A DNA stretch of 64,000 nucleotides from UBA877 sp034436335 (GCA_034436335.1 DAOTVO010000016.1:1-64000), one strand, 5' to 3'; shown: positions 16,240 through 24,054, counted from the first letter of the stretch. Notes: generated by a model not told the origin, from the sequence alone. Numbers and translations: made by a program.

Positions 16240-17043
16240 TTATTGTGGCAGAGAGCGCAGACTCTCGCGCAAGTTGGCTTGCAGTTCTTCGGGAAGAGCC
16301 GGAAGCATCCGCCGCAAGGTTTGTATGAATAGGGCAGGCGGTTTGCCTGTCAGGATTTCGCGCAGGTAGAAGAACGTTTCTGTGACCGAGAGCCTCGCCA
16401 GAGCGTTGAGGCAGGCCTGCAGGTCCAGTTGCGTGGCCGGGCCGGCGGCCAGCACAGCCGGGCGGAGGATGCGGAACACGGCCGGCAGGTTCTCGAAATC
16501 CGGCGATTCCAACAAGGGCAAAAGCGCTTGCAATCCCCAAACCTGCCAGGCGCTGCGCGGCGACTTCAGCCACTCTTCCAGCAGGATGAAAAATGCCTCC
16601 GGATTTTCATTGCGCACGCGGGCGAACGCGTCGGTGAGCAGAGCGCGGCGGATTTCTTTGTCGGTGGAATGCGCCAGCCAATCGGACAGACGTCCCAGAA
16701 TGGGCATGGCCTCGGCTGGGGGCAGCATGCCGGTCAGCCGCGCCGCCAGCAGACGGCTTTCGAGCGAACCGTCTTTCCAGAGTTCATTGGCGAGAATCAC
16801 GCCTTTGAGCGGCAATTGTTCGGCCAGGGGAGCCAGTTCGCGCTCGATTTGACGCAAGACGGGCGCAGGGGTGTGATAGGTGGGTAGGCTGAGTTTTTGC
16901 GCCATCAGCGAAGCGCGCATGGTGTGATTTGTATAGTACTCTAGCACCTCGTGCAGTTCGCGCAGGAAGGCCGGCGGGTTGCTGAAGTTCTCGGCCAGCC
17001 GGGCAGCCTGGAGTTTGAGACGGGCGAGGTCAATGGCGGGCAT
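16240..17043 (-). CDS. HEAT-repeat protein, AlkD-like
   Basis: 267 residues, almost entirely alpha-helical by composition. The segment LANELWKDGSLESRLLAARL (about 88-107) resembles the core helices of AlkD-type DNA alkylation repair proteins, followed by repeats such as EEWLKSPRSAWQVWGLQALL. The assignment is tentative: the diagnostic tryptophan/aspartate positions of AlkD could not be checked. It lies between proS and the SGNH hydrolase gene (3-bp gap to the latter). Confidence 0.5.
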   Translation of the reverse strand: MPAIDLARLKLQAARLAENFSNPPAFLRELHEVLEYYTNHTMRASLMAQKLSLPTYHTPAPVLRQIERELAPLAEQLPLKGVILANELWKDGSLESRLLAARLTGMLPPAEAMPILGRLSDWLAHSTDKEIRRALLTDAFARVRNENPEAFFILLEEWLKSPRSAWQVWGLQALLPLLESPDFENLPAVFRILRPAVLAAGPATQLDLQACLNALARLSVTETFFYLREILTGKPPALFIQTLRRMLPALPEELQANLRESLRSLPQ

Positions 17044-17045
17044 GG

Positions 17046-17079
17046 TTCAGTGTTCAGTCATCAGTGTTCAGTCGTCAGC
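17046..17079. repeat. Short TCAGTGTTCAGT repeat
   Basis: TTCAGTGTTCAGTCATCAGT followed by GTTCAGTCGTCAG repeats the octamer GTTCAGTn/CATCAGTG. A similar string lies inside the yqeB gene at 33907-33950, so it belongs to a dispersed short repeat. Confidence 0.55.
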
Positions 17080-17095
17080 GTTGCGTGGGCAGTGG

Positions 17096-18910
17096 TCAGC
17101 GGTACTCGACCGAGGTGAGGCCGGAGGAGGTTTCTTCCAACAGGGCGTGGATGGCCGAGGTTGTCCGGGAGATGGCTTCGGCGAGCGGGACGATGACTTT
17201 TTCCGGTTCGCGGCGCAGTTTCATTTCCACGCCGCCTTGGGCAAGGGCGCGTTCGCTGACCGTCAGCCGCACCGGACAGCCGATCAGGTCGGCGTCGTTG
17301 AATTTGACGCCCGGGCTCTCGTCGCGGTCGTCGTACAGGACTTCGACTCCGGCAGCCTGCAGGTCGGCGTAGAGCCGCTCGGCGGTCTCTTCGGCCTGGG
17401 GGGCGCCTTTGCCGCGCAGCAGGACGAGATGCACCTGGAATGGGGCGACGGCCACCGGCCAGAGGAGGCCGTGTTCGTCGTGATAGGCTTCGGCGATGCA
17501 GGCCAGCAGACGGCCCAGGCCGATGCCGTAGGAACCCATGAGGACCGGTTTCTGCTGCCCGTCGCGGTCGAGGAAGGTGCTGCCGAGCGCCTCAGCGTAG
17601 CGCGCCGCGAGTTGGGCGATCTCGCCCACTTCGATGCCGCGCTCGGCGCGCAGAGACGCCCCGCATTGCGGACAGGCCGCGCCCGCCTCCGCCGCGGCAA
17701 TGTCGGCCACCAGATCGGCCTGGTAGTCGCGCGGGTAGTTGGTGTTGAGCAGGTGGTAATCGGCCTCGTTGGCCCCGGCGACGAGATTGGGGCTGCTCGT
17801 TAGCGCGTCATCAATAACGATTACAAACCCCTTCTTGCTTCTCCCTTCTTTCCTTAGCCCGATGGGCGAAGCAAAGCCGGGTTCTGCTCCAATGGTCCGG
17901 ATTTCCTCCTCGCTGGCCGGCCGCAGGTCGCGCGCCCCGAGGACCCTGGCGAGTTTGGTCTCGTTCAGGTCCATGTCGCCGCGGATGACGGCGAAGATAA
18001 ATTTCTCGGTCAGGGTCTCGCCCTCCGGGATGGTTGCCATGAAAAAGACAGCCTTGGCTGTTTTGGACTTCGGGACGCCGAGGAAGTTCGCCAAATCTGC
18101 GATGGTCTTGCAGGCCGGGGTCTTGACCTTTTCGATGGGCTTCAATGTTTCCGCGGCGGCGGGCGTTTTTTGGAAACGCGCCACCTGACGGTTGGCGCGG
18201 TAGCCGCAGGCATCGCACAGCAGGAGCGTCTCTTCGCCGAGGGGAGTCAGGTAGATGAACTCATCGGCCAAATTTTCGCCTGCCGCGCCTGCGTTGGATT
18301 GCACGGCTGTCACTTCCAGACCGCAGCGGCGGAAGATGTTGACGTAAGCCTGGGCGTGGGCGCGGTATTGCCGTTCGAGGCCGTCCCAGTCGGCGTCCAG
18401 GCTGTAAGCGGCGAACAGCGGGACCTCGCGCGTGCGCAGGAGCCCGCCGCGCGGATGCTCCTCATCGCGCCAGAGTGTGGCGAAGTGATAGAGCAGGCGC
18501 GGCAACTGTTTGTAGGATTGCACTTCGCGGCGGACGAGGTCGGCGATGACCTCCTGATAAGCGGTTGCCAAGACCAGATCGCGGCCGTGGCGGTCCTGCA
18601 GGCGGGTCAGTTCCGCTCCCATTTGAGACCAGCGTCCACTGGCCTGCCAGAGTTCGGCGGGGTGTACAAAGGGCAGGGCGATTTCTTGGCCGCCGAGGTT
18701 CTCCATCTCTTGGCGCAGGATGTTCGCAATTTTGTTCAGCGTGCGGCGGGCGAGGGGGAGAAAGGCAAATGTTCCGCTTCCGACCGGACGGATGAAACCG
18801 GCGCGCAGGAGCAGACTGTGGCTGACGACTTCCGCGCCTGCACCGAGCGAAGTCGAGGCGTCGGCGGGGGCCTCGCGCAGGGTCTGGCCGAATAAGCGGC
18901 TCACTCTCAT
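17096..18910 (-). CDS. Bacterial-type prolyl-tRNA synthetase homologue with altered proline site
   Basis: 604 residues in bacterial ProRS order: class II catalytic core, zinc-ribbon-like CDAC and CPQC pairs, the INS editing domain (about 255-400, K of TAKAVFF retained), GSYGIGLGRLL motif 3 and an anticodon domain. Motif 2 keeps WRDE (R148). The proline-binding loop, GPTHEE in E. coli, reads ATAYQE here (residues 115-120), replacing T109 and E111 by Ala and Gln. MKDAYSF has become LFAAYSL, and GHIFQLGTKYS has become GEIAQLAARYA. It may therefore no longer activate proline efficiently. An 8-residue insertion after residue 19 matches a repeat-like DNA string. GGAG precedes the ATG. A complete archaeal-type ProRS gene is next door. 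Confidence 0.85.
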   Translation of the reverse strand: MRVSRLFGQTLREAPADASTSLGAGAEVVSHSLLLRAGFIRPVGSGTFAFLPLARRTLNKIANILRQEMENLGGQEIALPFVHPAELWQASGRWSQMGAELTRLQDRHGRDLVLATAYQEVIADLVRREVQSYKQLPRLLYHFATLWRDEEHPRGGLLRTREVPLFAAYSLDADWDGLERQYRAHAQAYVNIFRRCGLEVTAVQSNAGAAGENLADEFIYLTPLGEETLLLCDACGYRANRQVARFQKTPAAAETLKPIEKVKTPACKTIADLANFLGVPKSKTAKAVFFMATIPEGETLTEKFIFAVIRGDMDLNETKLARVLGARDLRPASEEEIRTIGAEPGFASPIGLRKEGRSKKGFVIVIDDALTSSPNLVAGANEADYHLLNTNYPRDYQADLVADIAAAEAGAACPQCGASLRAERGIEVGEIAQLAARYAEALGSTFLDRDGQQKPVLMGSYGIGLGRLLACIAEAYHDEHGLLWPVAVAPFQVHLVLLRGKGAPQAEETAERLYADLQAAGVEVLYDDRDESPGVKFNDADLIGCPVRLTVSERALAQGGVEMKLRREPEKVIVPLAEAISRTTSAIHALLEETSSGLTSVEYR

Positions 18911-18921
18911 AATCTATCTCC

Positions 18922-18945
18922 TAACGTTCAAACGTTTGAACGTTA
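18922..18945. repeat. Perfect 24-bp palindrome between the two proS genes
   Basis: TAACGTTCAAAC followed by its exact reverse complement GTTTGAACGTTA. It covers the last codons of the archaeal-type proS gene and extends to within a few bases of the ribosome-binding site of the bacterial-type gene. The same AACGTTCAAACGTT string recurs at 20414-20435 on the other side of the archaeal-type gene. Confidence 0.85.
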
Positions 18946-20382
18946 ATATGCTTTGGCGAAATAGACCTTGCGCTTGGCCTCTTTGCCGCAGACGATGCAC
19001 CGGCCCTGGCCCTCTTCCTGATCGAGCGGGATGCAGCGAGTGGTGGCTTTGGTGTCTTCCTTGACCTTGGCCTCGCACTCGGCGGATTCGCACCAGTACG
19101 AGTAGGCCCAGCCGTTCTGGACAACCTGCTTGAGTTCCTCGTAGTCTTTGGGGTCGAAGATGTGGCTGTCGCGGAAGGCGGTGGCGCGCTCGAGCAGAGA
19201 CTGCTGGATGTCGGCCAGCAGGTCCGTCACCGTCGCGGCCAGGCCGGCCTGCGGAACGAAGGATTTGCCTTCTCGTCCGGGCTTGTCGCGGCGGGCGAGG
19301 GCGACACTGCCCTTCTCGACATCCTTCGGCCCGATCTCGATGCGCAGGGGCACACCGCGCAGTTCCCAGTCGTTGAACTTGAAGCCCGGCGTGACCTCGC
19401 GCCGGTCGTCCACTTTGACGCGCACCCCGGCGGCCTTGAGTTCGGCCTCGGCGCGGCGCACGGCCTCCATCACGGGAGCAAAATCGCGGTCCGACTTGAG
19501 AATCGGAACGATGACGACCTGGATGGGGGCCAGCTTGGGCGGCAGGATCAGCCCCTGGTCGTCGCCGTGGGTCATAATGATCGCGCCGATGAAGCGGGTG
19601 GAGAGTCCCCAAGAGGTCGTCCAGGCATATTGCAGGCTGTTGTTCTCATCGAGGAACTTGATGTCGAAGGCCTTGGCGAAGTTCTGACCGAGGAAGTGCG
19701 AAGTGCCCGACTGCAGGGCGCGTGTATCTCCCATCATGGCTTCGATGGTGGTGGACATGACCGCCCCAGCGAATTTCTCGGCTTGCGATTTGACGCCTTT
19801 GATGACCGGCACGGCGGCGTCGTTGATGGCGAAATCGGTGTAGACATCCAGCATGCGCAGGGTTTCTTCGCGGGCTTCGCTCTCGGTGGCGTGGGCGGTG
19901 TGGCCTTCCTGCCAGTAGAATTCGAGCGTGCGCAGGAACAGGCGCGTGCGCAGTTCCCAGCGGACGACATTCGCCCACTGGTTGATGAGGATGGGCAGGT
20001 CGCGGTAGGACTGTACCCACTTGGAGTACATGTAGCCGATGATGGTCTCGGAGGTCGGGCGCACGACGAGCGGCTCTTCGAGTTTCTCGCCGCCGCCGAT
20101 GGTGACGACCGCCAGTTCGGGCGAGAAGCCTTCCACGTGTTCCTTTTCTTTTTCGAGGAACGACATCGGGATGAAGAGCGGGAAGGCGGCGTTGACGTGA
20201 CCGGTCTCTTTGAAGCGCCGGTCGAGCGCGGCTTGGATGTTTTCCCACAGCGCCCAGCCGTAGGGACGCACGACCATGCAGCCGCGCACCGGGGCGTAGT
20301 CGGCCAGTTCGGCGCGCTGGACGAGTTGGTTGTACCATTCGGAGAAGTCAACGGAGCGGGGGGTGAGTTTTTCTTCGGACAT
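18943..20382 (-). CDS. proS: Prolyl-tRNA synthetase, archaeal/eukaryotic type
   Basis: 479 residues. The class II signatures are complete: RPTSET (about 113-118), RWELRTRLFLRTLEFYWQEGHTAH (motif 2) and GLSTRFIGAIIMTHGD (motif 3). It also has the C-terminal zinc-type domain with CESAEC and CIVCGK and an invariant terminal tyrosine, as in type 3 ProRS. It lacks the INS editing domain. It should charge tRNA-Pro. ATG at 20382 follows GAGG by 6 nt; a GTG two codons earlier is less likely. The gene is bracketed by the AACGTTCAAAC repeats, which may reflect how it arrived. Confidence 0.95.
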   Translation of the reverse strand: MSEEKLTPRSVDFSEWYNQLVQRAELADYAPVRGCMVVRPYGWALWENIQAALDRRFKETGHVNAAFPLFIPMSFLEKEKEHVEGFSPELAVVTIGGGEKLEEPLVVRPTSETIIGYMYSKWVQSYRDLPILINQWANVVRWELRTRLFLRTLEFYWQEGHTAHATESEAREETLRMLDVYTDFAINDAAVPVIKGVKSQAEKFAGAVMSTTIEAMMGDTRALQSGTSHFLGQNFAKAFDIKFLDENNSLQYAWTTSWGLSTRFIGAIIMTHGDDQGLILPPKLAPIQVVIVPILKSDRDFAPVMEAVRRAEAELKAAGVRVKVDDRREVTPGFKFNDWELRGVPLRIEIGPKDVEKGSVALARRDKPGREGKSFVPQAGLAATVTDLLADIQQSLLERATAFRDSHIFDPKDYEELKQVVQNGWAYSYWCESAECEAKVKEDTKATTRCIPLDQEEGQGRCIVCGKEAKRKVYFAKAY

Positions 20383-20413
20383 GAGCACCTCTTGGGTTAA
20401 GTTTGCGCGTTGG

Positions 20414-20435
20414 AACGTTCAAACGTTCAAACGTT
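20414..20435. repeat. AACGTTCAAACGTT repeat at the 3' end of the LOG gene
   Basis: Three AACGTT units spaced by TCAA-type links: AACGTTCAAACGTTCAAACG then TT. It supplies the last codons and the TGA stop of the LOG-family gene and matches the palindrome at 18922-18945. Confidence 0.8.
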
Positions 20436-20949
20436 GGACGGCGGAGTGGATGTCGGGAGCAAAGGAAAGGTATTCGCGCTGGGCGGGCGGGGTGTAGGCG
20501 GCAAACTGCTCGAAAAAGCGCTCGAAAACGGACCTCCAGCCTGCTCCCGTTAAAATGAGCGGTTTAGCCGGGATGGCGCGGATGATCATCAGATTCCACG
20601 TCAGGGCGATCTCGGTCAGCGTGCCGGGGCCGCCGGGCAGGGCGAGGGCGGCGTCGCAGCCGGTGATGATGGCCTCCAGCCGCTCGAGGAGCGTCTCCTT
20701 GTGCCATTCTTCTTTCACCCAGCCGTTGGCTTTCACCGGGCGCCAGCGTTCGATCTCCGCGCAGGTGACGCCGATGACGTGTCCGCCGGCCTCGTTCGCT
20801 CCGCGGCTGACGGCCTCCATCGTGCCGATGTAGCCGCCGGTCAGGACGGTGTGGCCGGCCCGGGCGAGCAGGCTGCCGAGTTCGTAGGCTTCCGCGTAGG
20901 CTGCGTCGCCTTCTTTGGGTTGAGAGCCGCCGAAAACTGCAATGTTCAT
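20419..20949 (-). CDS. LOG family protein (TIGR00725-like nucleotide-binding protein)
   Basis: 176 residues with the Rossmann-like LOG/lysine-decarboxylase-like fold. MNIAVFGGSQPKEGD opens it, VLTGGYIGTMEAVSRGA follows, and the signature PGGPGTLTE lies near residue 105. Family members hydrolyse nucleoside monophosphates to a base and ribose-phosphate, or bind nucleotides. The longer frame adds 20 residues lacking conservation; ATG at 20949 after AAAGG is preferred. The stop codon lies inside the AACGTT repeat. Confidence 0.85.
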   Translation of the reverse strand: MNIAVFGGSQPKEGDAAYAEAYELGSLLARAGHTVLTGGYIGTMEAVSRGANEAGGHVIGVTCAEIERWRPVKANGWVKEEWHKETLLERLEAIITGCDAALALPGGPGTLTEIALTWNLMIIRAIPAKPLILTGAGWRSVFERFFEQFAAYTPPAQREYLSFAPDIHSAVQRLNV

Positions 20950-20964
20950 AGAAAAAAACCTTTC

Positions 20965-21050
20965 AACACAAAGGACGCGAAGGTTGGCACGCAGGGCACA
21001 AAGGAACAACCTCTTTGTGTTCTTTGAGAGTCCCTCGTGTCCTTTGTGTT
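20965..21050. repeat. 86-bp inverted-repeat element
   Basis: The ends AACACAAAGGAC (20965-20976) and GTCCTTTGTGTT (21039-21050) are perfect 12-bp inverted repeats. Inside is a second pair CACAAAG/CTTTGTG. It fills the gap between the LOG gene start and the MazG-like gene end, and its right end provides part of that gene's TAA stop. It has no coding capacity and resembles a miniature inverted-repeat element. Confidence 0.75.
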
Positions 21051-21351
21051 AAGAATCCCATGCACGATGTGCATTCGTTTCTAGTTTCTTCAGAATCGCC
21101 TCCTCCAGGTCAATCCCGGAGAGCGAGGCCAGTTGCAGCAAGTATAACGCTACATCGGCTAATTCGCCTGCCAGTTCGTCTTGATTTTTTGGGCCATCGC
21201 TCCACTGGAAGTGTTCCAGCACCTCGGCGGCTTCCAGCGAGAGCGAGATGGCCAGGTTGCGCGGCGTCTGCGGGCGCGGACTCTCGGCCTCGTACCAGCC
21301 CTTCGAGCGGACGAAGGCGTGCATGTGTTCGGTCAATTCTTTGATGTCCAT
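21049..21351 (-). CDS. MazG-like nucleotide pyrophosphohydrolase
   Basis: 100 residues, the length of single-domain MazG/dCTP pyrophosphatase proteins. The metal-binding pattern EAAEVLE then ELADVALYLL (about 41-47 and 64-73) is the ExxE..ExxD motif of the all-alpha NTP pyrophosphatases. TPRNLAISLSLEAAE is typical of the dCTPase branch. It would hydrolyse (d)NTPs to monophosphates and pyrophosphate, perhaps to clean the pool. It has a long structured upstream region with a terminator-like hairpin. Confidence 0.88.
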   Translation of the reverse strand: MDIKELTEHMHAFVRSKGWYEAESPRPQTPRNLAISLSLEAAEVLEHFQWSDGPKNQDELAGELADVALYLLQLASLSGIDLEEAILKKLETNAHRAWDS

Positions 21352-21360
21352 CGCATCCTC

Positions 21361-21410
21361 CCCTCACCCCTGCGCCCCTCTCCCGCTGGGAGAGGGGATG
21401 GGGGTGAGGG
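21361..21410. repeat. Large C/G-strand palindrome
   Basis: CCCTCACCCC-tgcg-CCCCTCTCCC pairs with GGGAGAGGGG-atg-GGGGTGAGGG around a short gct loop. The whole 50-bp block can form one long hairpin. It lies just upstream of the MazG-like start and could hinder ribosome access if transcribed. Confidence 0.75.
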
Positions 21411-21412
21411 CA

Positions 21413-21444
21413 AACAAAAGCGGCTCCTCAGGTCTGGGAGCCGC
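21413..21444 (-). terminator. Intrinsic terminator-like hairpin upstream of the MazG-like gene
   Basis: GCGGCTCC and GGAGCCGC (21444-21437 and 21427-21420) form an 8-bp stem with a 9-nt loop, followed on the minus strand by TTTTGTTT. The loop can instead pair with an upstream segment (see the ncRNA entry). Confidence 0.7.
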
Positions 21445-21530
21445 CGATTTACATGACGAACTGAACCTAACCAGACCTGGCAGGGGTGCGGGTGCTAGGG
21501 GCCGGGGAGGAGTTCAGCATCATGGCGCGA
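21413..21530 (-). ncRNA. Candidate structured leader or small RNA
   Basis: On the minus strand a perfect TATAAT (21536-21531) is followed by paired arms CATGA/TCATG and CTGAAC/GTTCAG (21524-21512 with 21466-21452). Then comes a CCAGGTCTGG segment (21479-21471) exactly complementary to nine bases (21437-21429) in the loop and stem of the terminator hairpin. That is the layout of an attenuator with competing hairpins, or of a ~110-nt small RNA ending at the terminator. No known class (SRP, 6S, T-box, TPP) could be matched. Confidence 0.3.
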
Positions 21531-21577
21531 ATTATACACGATTATGGCAGGGTGGGTAGCCTTCTTGAGAAAATCGA

Positions 21578-21604
21578 ACAGGGCAGGTTGTCAACCTGCC
21601 CTGT
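21578..21604 (-). terminator. Perfect hairpin after nirS
   Basis: ACAGGGCAGGTTG and CAACCTGCCCTGT form a 13-bp stem around one base. On the minus strand it is followed by TTCGATTTTCTC. It lies 18 bp past the nirS stop codon. Confidence 0.7.
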
Positions 21605-21621
21605 GGTGAAGGTCAGTGGTT

Positions 21622-24054
21622 TTAGTAGATATCGTTTAGCGTATTGAACACGTTGAATTTCCCGGTCGGCGTAATCAGGTCGGGGATGCGCGCTTTCTCT
21701 TCCAGAGTGACATCATCATAAATGACGATTTCGCCGGTTTCGCCAGGTTTGCTGGCATCGCCCCACAGGCTGACCCAGACCTCCGTCCCGTCGCGGTTGT
21801 ACTCGAAGTGGACGGCGCGCCCGTAGTCGCCGATTTCCCAGCACTTATAAATTTTGGCTGGATCAGCCTTGGCGATGACGCAGATGGTGCGCGCCAGCAC
21901 CGGGTCCGGGTTGAGCGTCATGTCCACCCAGATCCAGTTGCTGTTGGGATGGGTCTTAAGGAACAGGCTGCCGCCTCCGGGCAAGGGGGTCGTTCGCACG
22001 GCTTTCCACGCCGAGGCGGGATGCCCCTCCGGGTCAGTGCCGATCGAGACCAGCGAGCCTTCGCCGAGGTGGGGAGTTGTCCAGACGGGGCCAAATTGCG
22101 GGTCTATCCAGTTCGCCCCGCGTCCGGGGTGCGGGACTTTACCCACATCAACCAGCGCTTCCAAGGCGCCTTCCAGCAGGTCCACGACCGCGATCTTGTT
22201 GGACTGGTTGGCTGCTACCAGGAAGAAACGGTGGGTGGAATCCAGCCCGCCGTCGTGCAGGAAGCGTTCGGCGTCTATCATCTTGATGGTCGGGTTGTGG
22301 GGGTCGGTGTAGTTGACGATCCAGACCTGCCCCGTTTCCTTGACATTGACGATCCACTCCGGCTTGTAGTGGGAGGCCAGGATGCTGGCCACGCGCGGCT
22401 CGGGATGGTATTCGCCGGTATCATAGGTGTAACTACGGGTCGAAACAACCTTGATCGGCTCCAGCGTCTGCCCGTCGAGGATGACGAAGTGCGGCGGCCA
22501 GTAGCAGCCGGTGATGGCGTATTTGTCGCGGTAATCGCCTTCTTCACCGTCGTACTTGCTAACCTCCACCGAGCGGGCGTCGTAACAGGTCTGCACACGC
22601 GCCACAACTTCGGGCGTCTCCATCCACAGGTCAATCAGCGCCAGGCGGCCGTCGCGTCCGATCACGTAGGCATAGCGGCCGGTGGCGGACATGCGCGTGA
22701 TGTGGACGGCGTAGCCGCTGTCCACGGTATTGACGATTTCGTACGTGTCGCCGTCAATGATGGCGACCTGCCCGGCGTCCCGCAGCGTGACGATGAAATA
22801 GTTCTGCCAATCGCGCGTAGTCTGTGGTGAGGTGGGACGCTCCTCGACCGGCGTGATCAATTCCCAGGATTCCTGCATCTGCTGCAGGGAGAGTTCGGGC
22901 GGGGCAGGTGGCTCGACTTGCAGGAACTTGGCCATGATCTCAGTCTCTTCTTGCGTGAAGAAGCCCTGCTTGCCCCAGTCGGGCATGCCGCGCGTTGTGC
23001 CGTTGAAGATGATGGCCGCCAGGGCGGTGGTGCCTTTCGGGACGGTCACGTCCGGCGTCAGGGCCGGGCCGGTGGCGCCTTTGCGCAGCGTGCCGTGACA
23101 GCCGGCGCAGCGCTCGAAGAAGGTCTGTTTGGCCCACGAAAATTCTTCGTCTGTTAGACTGGACATTCCGCCCGGAGATATGCCTGCTTCGGGGGTGGTG
23201 ATTGTGGTTATTGCGCCCTCGGGCAAAGAGGCCAAGTATCGAACAACTGCCGCAAGTTCCTCGGCGCTGAACATATTCCCAAATGTGGGCGGCATCAGCC
23301 CTGCCTGGCAGGCGCCAGCAGGACACTTCGGTGTGATAAATATGGTGGGATTGATGATAGATTCTTCGATGTACTCTTCGACGGTTGTGGCGTTGCCCGT
23401 GTAGTCTGCGCTGGCGATGTGTTCAGCGGCCATTTTGCCGGCAGTGCTTAGGTCTGGGCCGAGCGTGCCAACTGCCCCGGGTACGCCCGGGATGACATGG
23501 CAAGCCCCGCAGCCACCTTTCTGAAGGGCAGAGAGCGCTAGTTCTGATTGGTACAGGTCGGGGCGACTTGAAGTGGTATCTGCTGTTGCGGTCTGCTGCT
23601 CTCCAATTACTAACTGGCCTCGCAGGCCAATCGCGGCAAATCCATCATCGCTGTCTCGATAAATTAGAACGGTTGGGGTGTTGGGGACGGTGAAGGTTAT
23701 GGAAGTGCTTTCACCTTTTTTTTCGACCACACCCGTCTTGACAGAAAGGCCTTCGAAAACGATCTGATGCTTGCCTTCGCCCCCGTTGACGAGCGTTATG
23801 GTGATCGTTTCGCCAGGTTTGGCGTGCAGGGTGGGGTTGGCTATGCCGTTGATCTCATCACCGACGCCCAGAAAGACAGGCATGCCGTTCTGGATTGCAG
23901 TCGTTAGAACGTATTGTGTATTGACTACTTTTTTAGGTCCGCCGCAGGCGACGAGTATGGACGCCAAGAGCAGGAAAAGTACCCCAAATTGGATCGGTTT
24001 TGCACCGATTTTGTTTTGAAACAATTGTGATTTGAGTCTGACTGACATAGGCAT
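21622..24054 (-). CDS. nirS: Lipoprotein cytochrome cd1 nitrite reductase with extra N-terminal domains
   Basis: 810 residues against about 560-600 for usual NirS. A signal peptide ends in lipobox LVAC (C37). Residues 45-152 look like a cupredoxin fold lacking a Cys-His-Met copper site. Two cytochrome c domains follow, CGACH (182-186) and CAGCH (316-320); the second, with RKGATG and RGMPDWG, matches the normal NirS c domain. From about 415 the d1 propeller is canonical: proximal-ligand His 451 in GYAVHI and the catalytic pair His 600 (FLHDGG) and His 642 (HPGRGAN), 42 apart as in Pseudomonas. It would reduce nitrite to NO outside the membrane. No nirE/F/J-type haem d1 genes are in the window. 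GGAG precedes the ATG. Confidence 0.92.
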   Translation of the reverse strand: MPMSVRLKSQLFQNKIGAKPIQFGVLFLLLASILVACGGPKKVVNTQYVLTTAIQNGMPVFLGVGDEINGIANPTLHAKPGETITITLVNGGEGKHQIVFEGLSVKTGVVEKKGESTSITFTVPNTPTVLIYRDSDDGFAAIGLRGQLVIGEQQTATADTTSSRPDLYQSELALSALQKGGCGACHVIPGVPGAVGTLGPDLSTAGKMAAEHIASADYTGNATTVEEYIEESIINPTIFITPKCPAGACQAGLMPPTFGNMFSAEELAAVVRYLASLPEGAITTITTPEAGISPGGMSSLTDEEFSWAKQTFFERCAGCHGTLRKGATGPALTPDVTVPKGTTALAAIIFNGTTRGMPDWGKQGFFTQEETEIMAKFLQVEPPAPPELSLQQMQESWELITPVEERPTSPQTTRDWQNYFIVTLRDAGQVAIIDGDTYEIVNTVDSGYAVHITRMSATGRYAYVIGRDGRLALIDLWMETPEVVARVQTCYDARSVEVSKYDGEEGDYRDKYAITGCYWPPHFVILDGQTLEPIKVVSTRSYTYDTGEYHPEPRVASILASHYKPEWIVNVKETGQVWIVNYTDPHNPTIKMIDAERFLHDGGLDSTHRFFLVAANQSNKIAVVDLLEGALEALVDVGKVPHPGRGANWIDPQFGPVWTTPHLGEGSLVSIGTDPEGHPASAWKAVRTTPLPGGGSLFLKTHPNSNWIWVDMTLNPDPVLARTICVIAKADPAKIYKCWEIGDYGRAVHFEYNRDGTEVWVSLWGDASKPGETGEIVIYDDVTLEEKARIPDLITPTGKFNVFNTLNDIY

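Noticed and set aside
19162..20400. 412-codon plus-strand frame opposite the archaeal-type proS
   Set aside because: Opposite strand of a fully conserved synthetase; composition typical of a shadow frame.
21445..21524. Signal recognition particle RNA
   Set aside because: The piece CCAGGTCTGG and the total length recalled the SRP RNA tip, but the GGAAGGAAGCAG-type loop is absent and the pairing puts the loop elsewhere.
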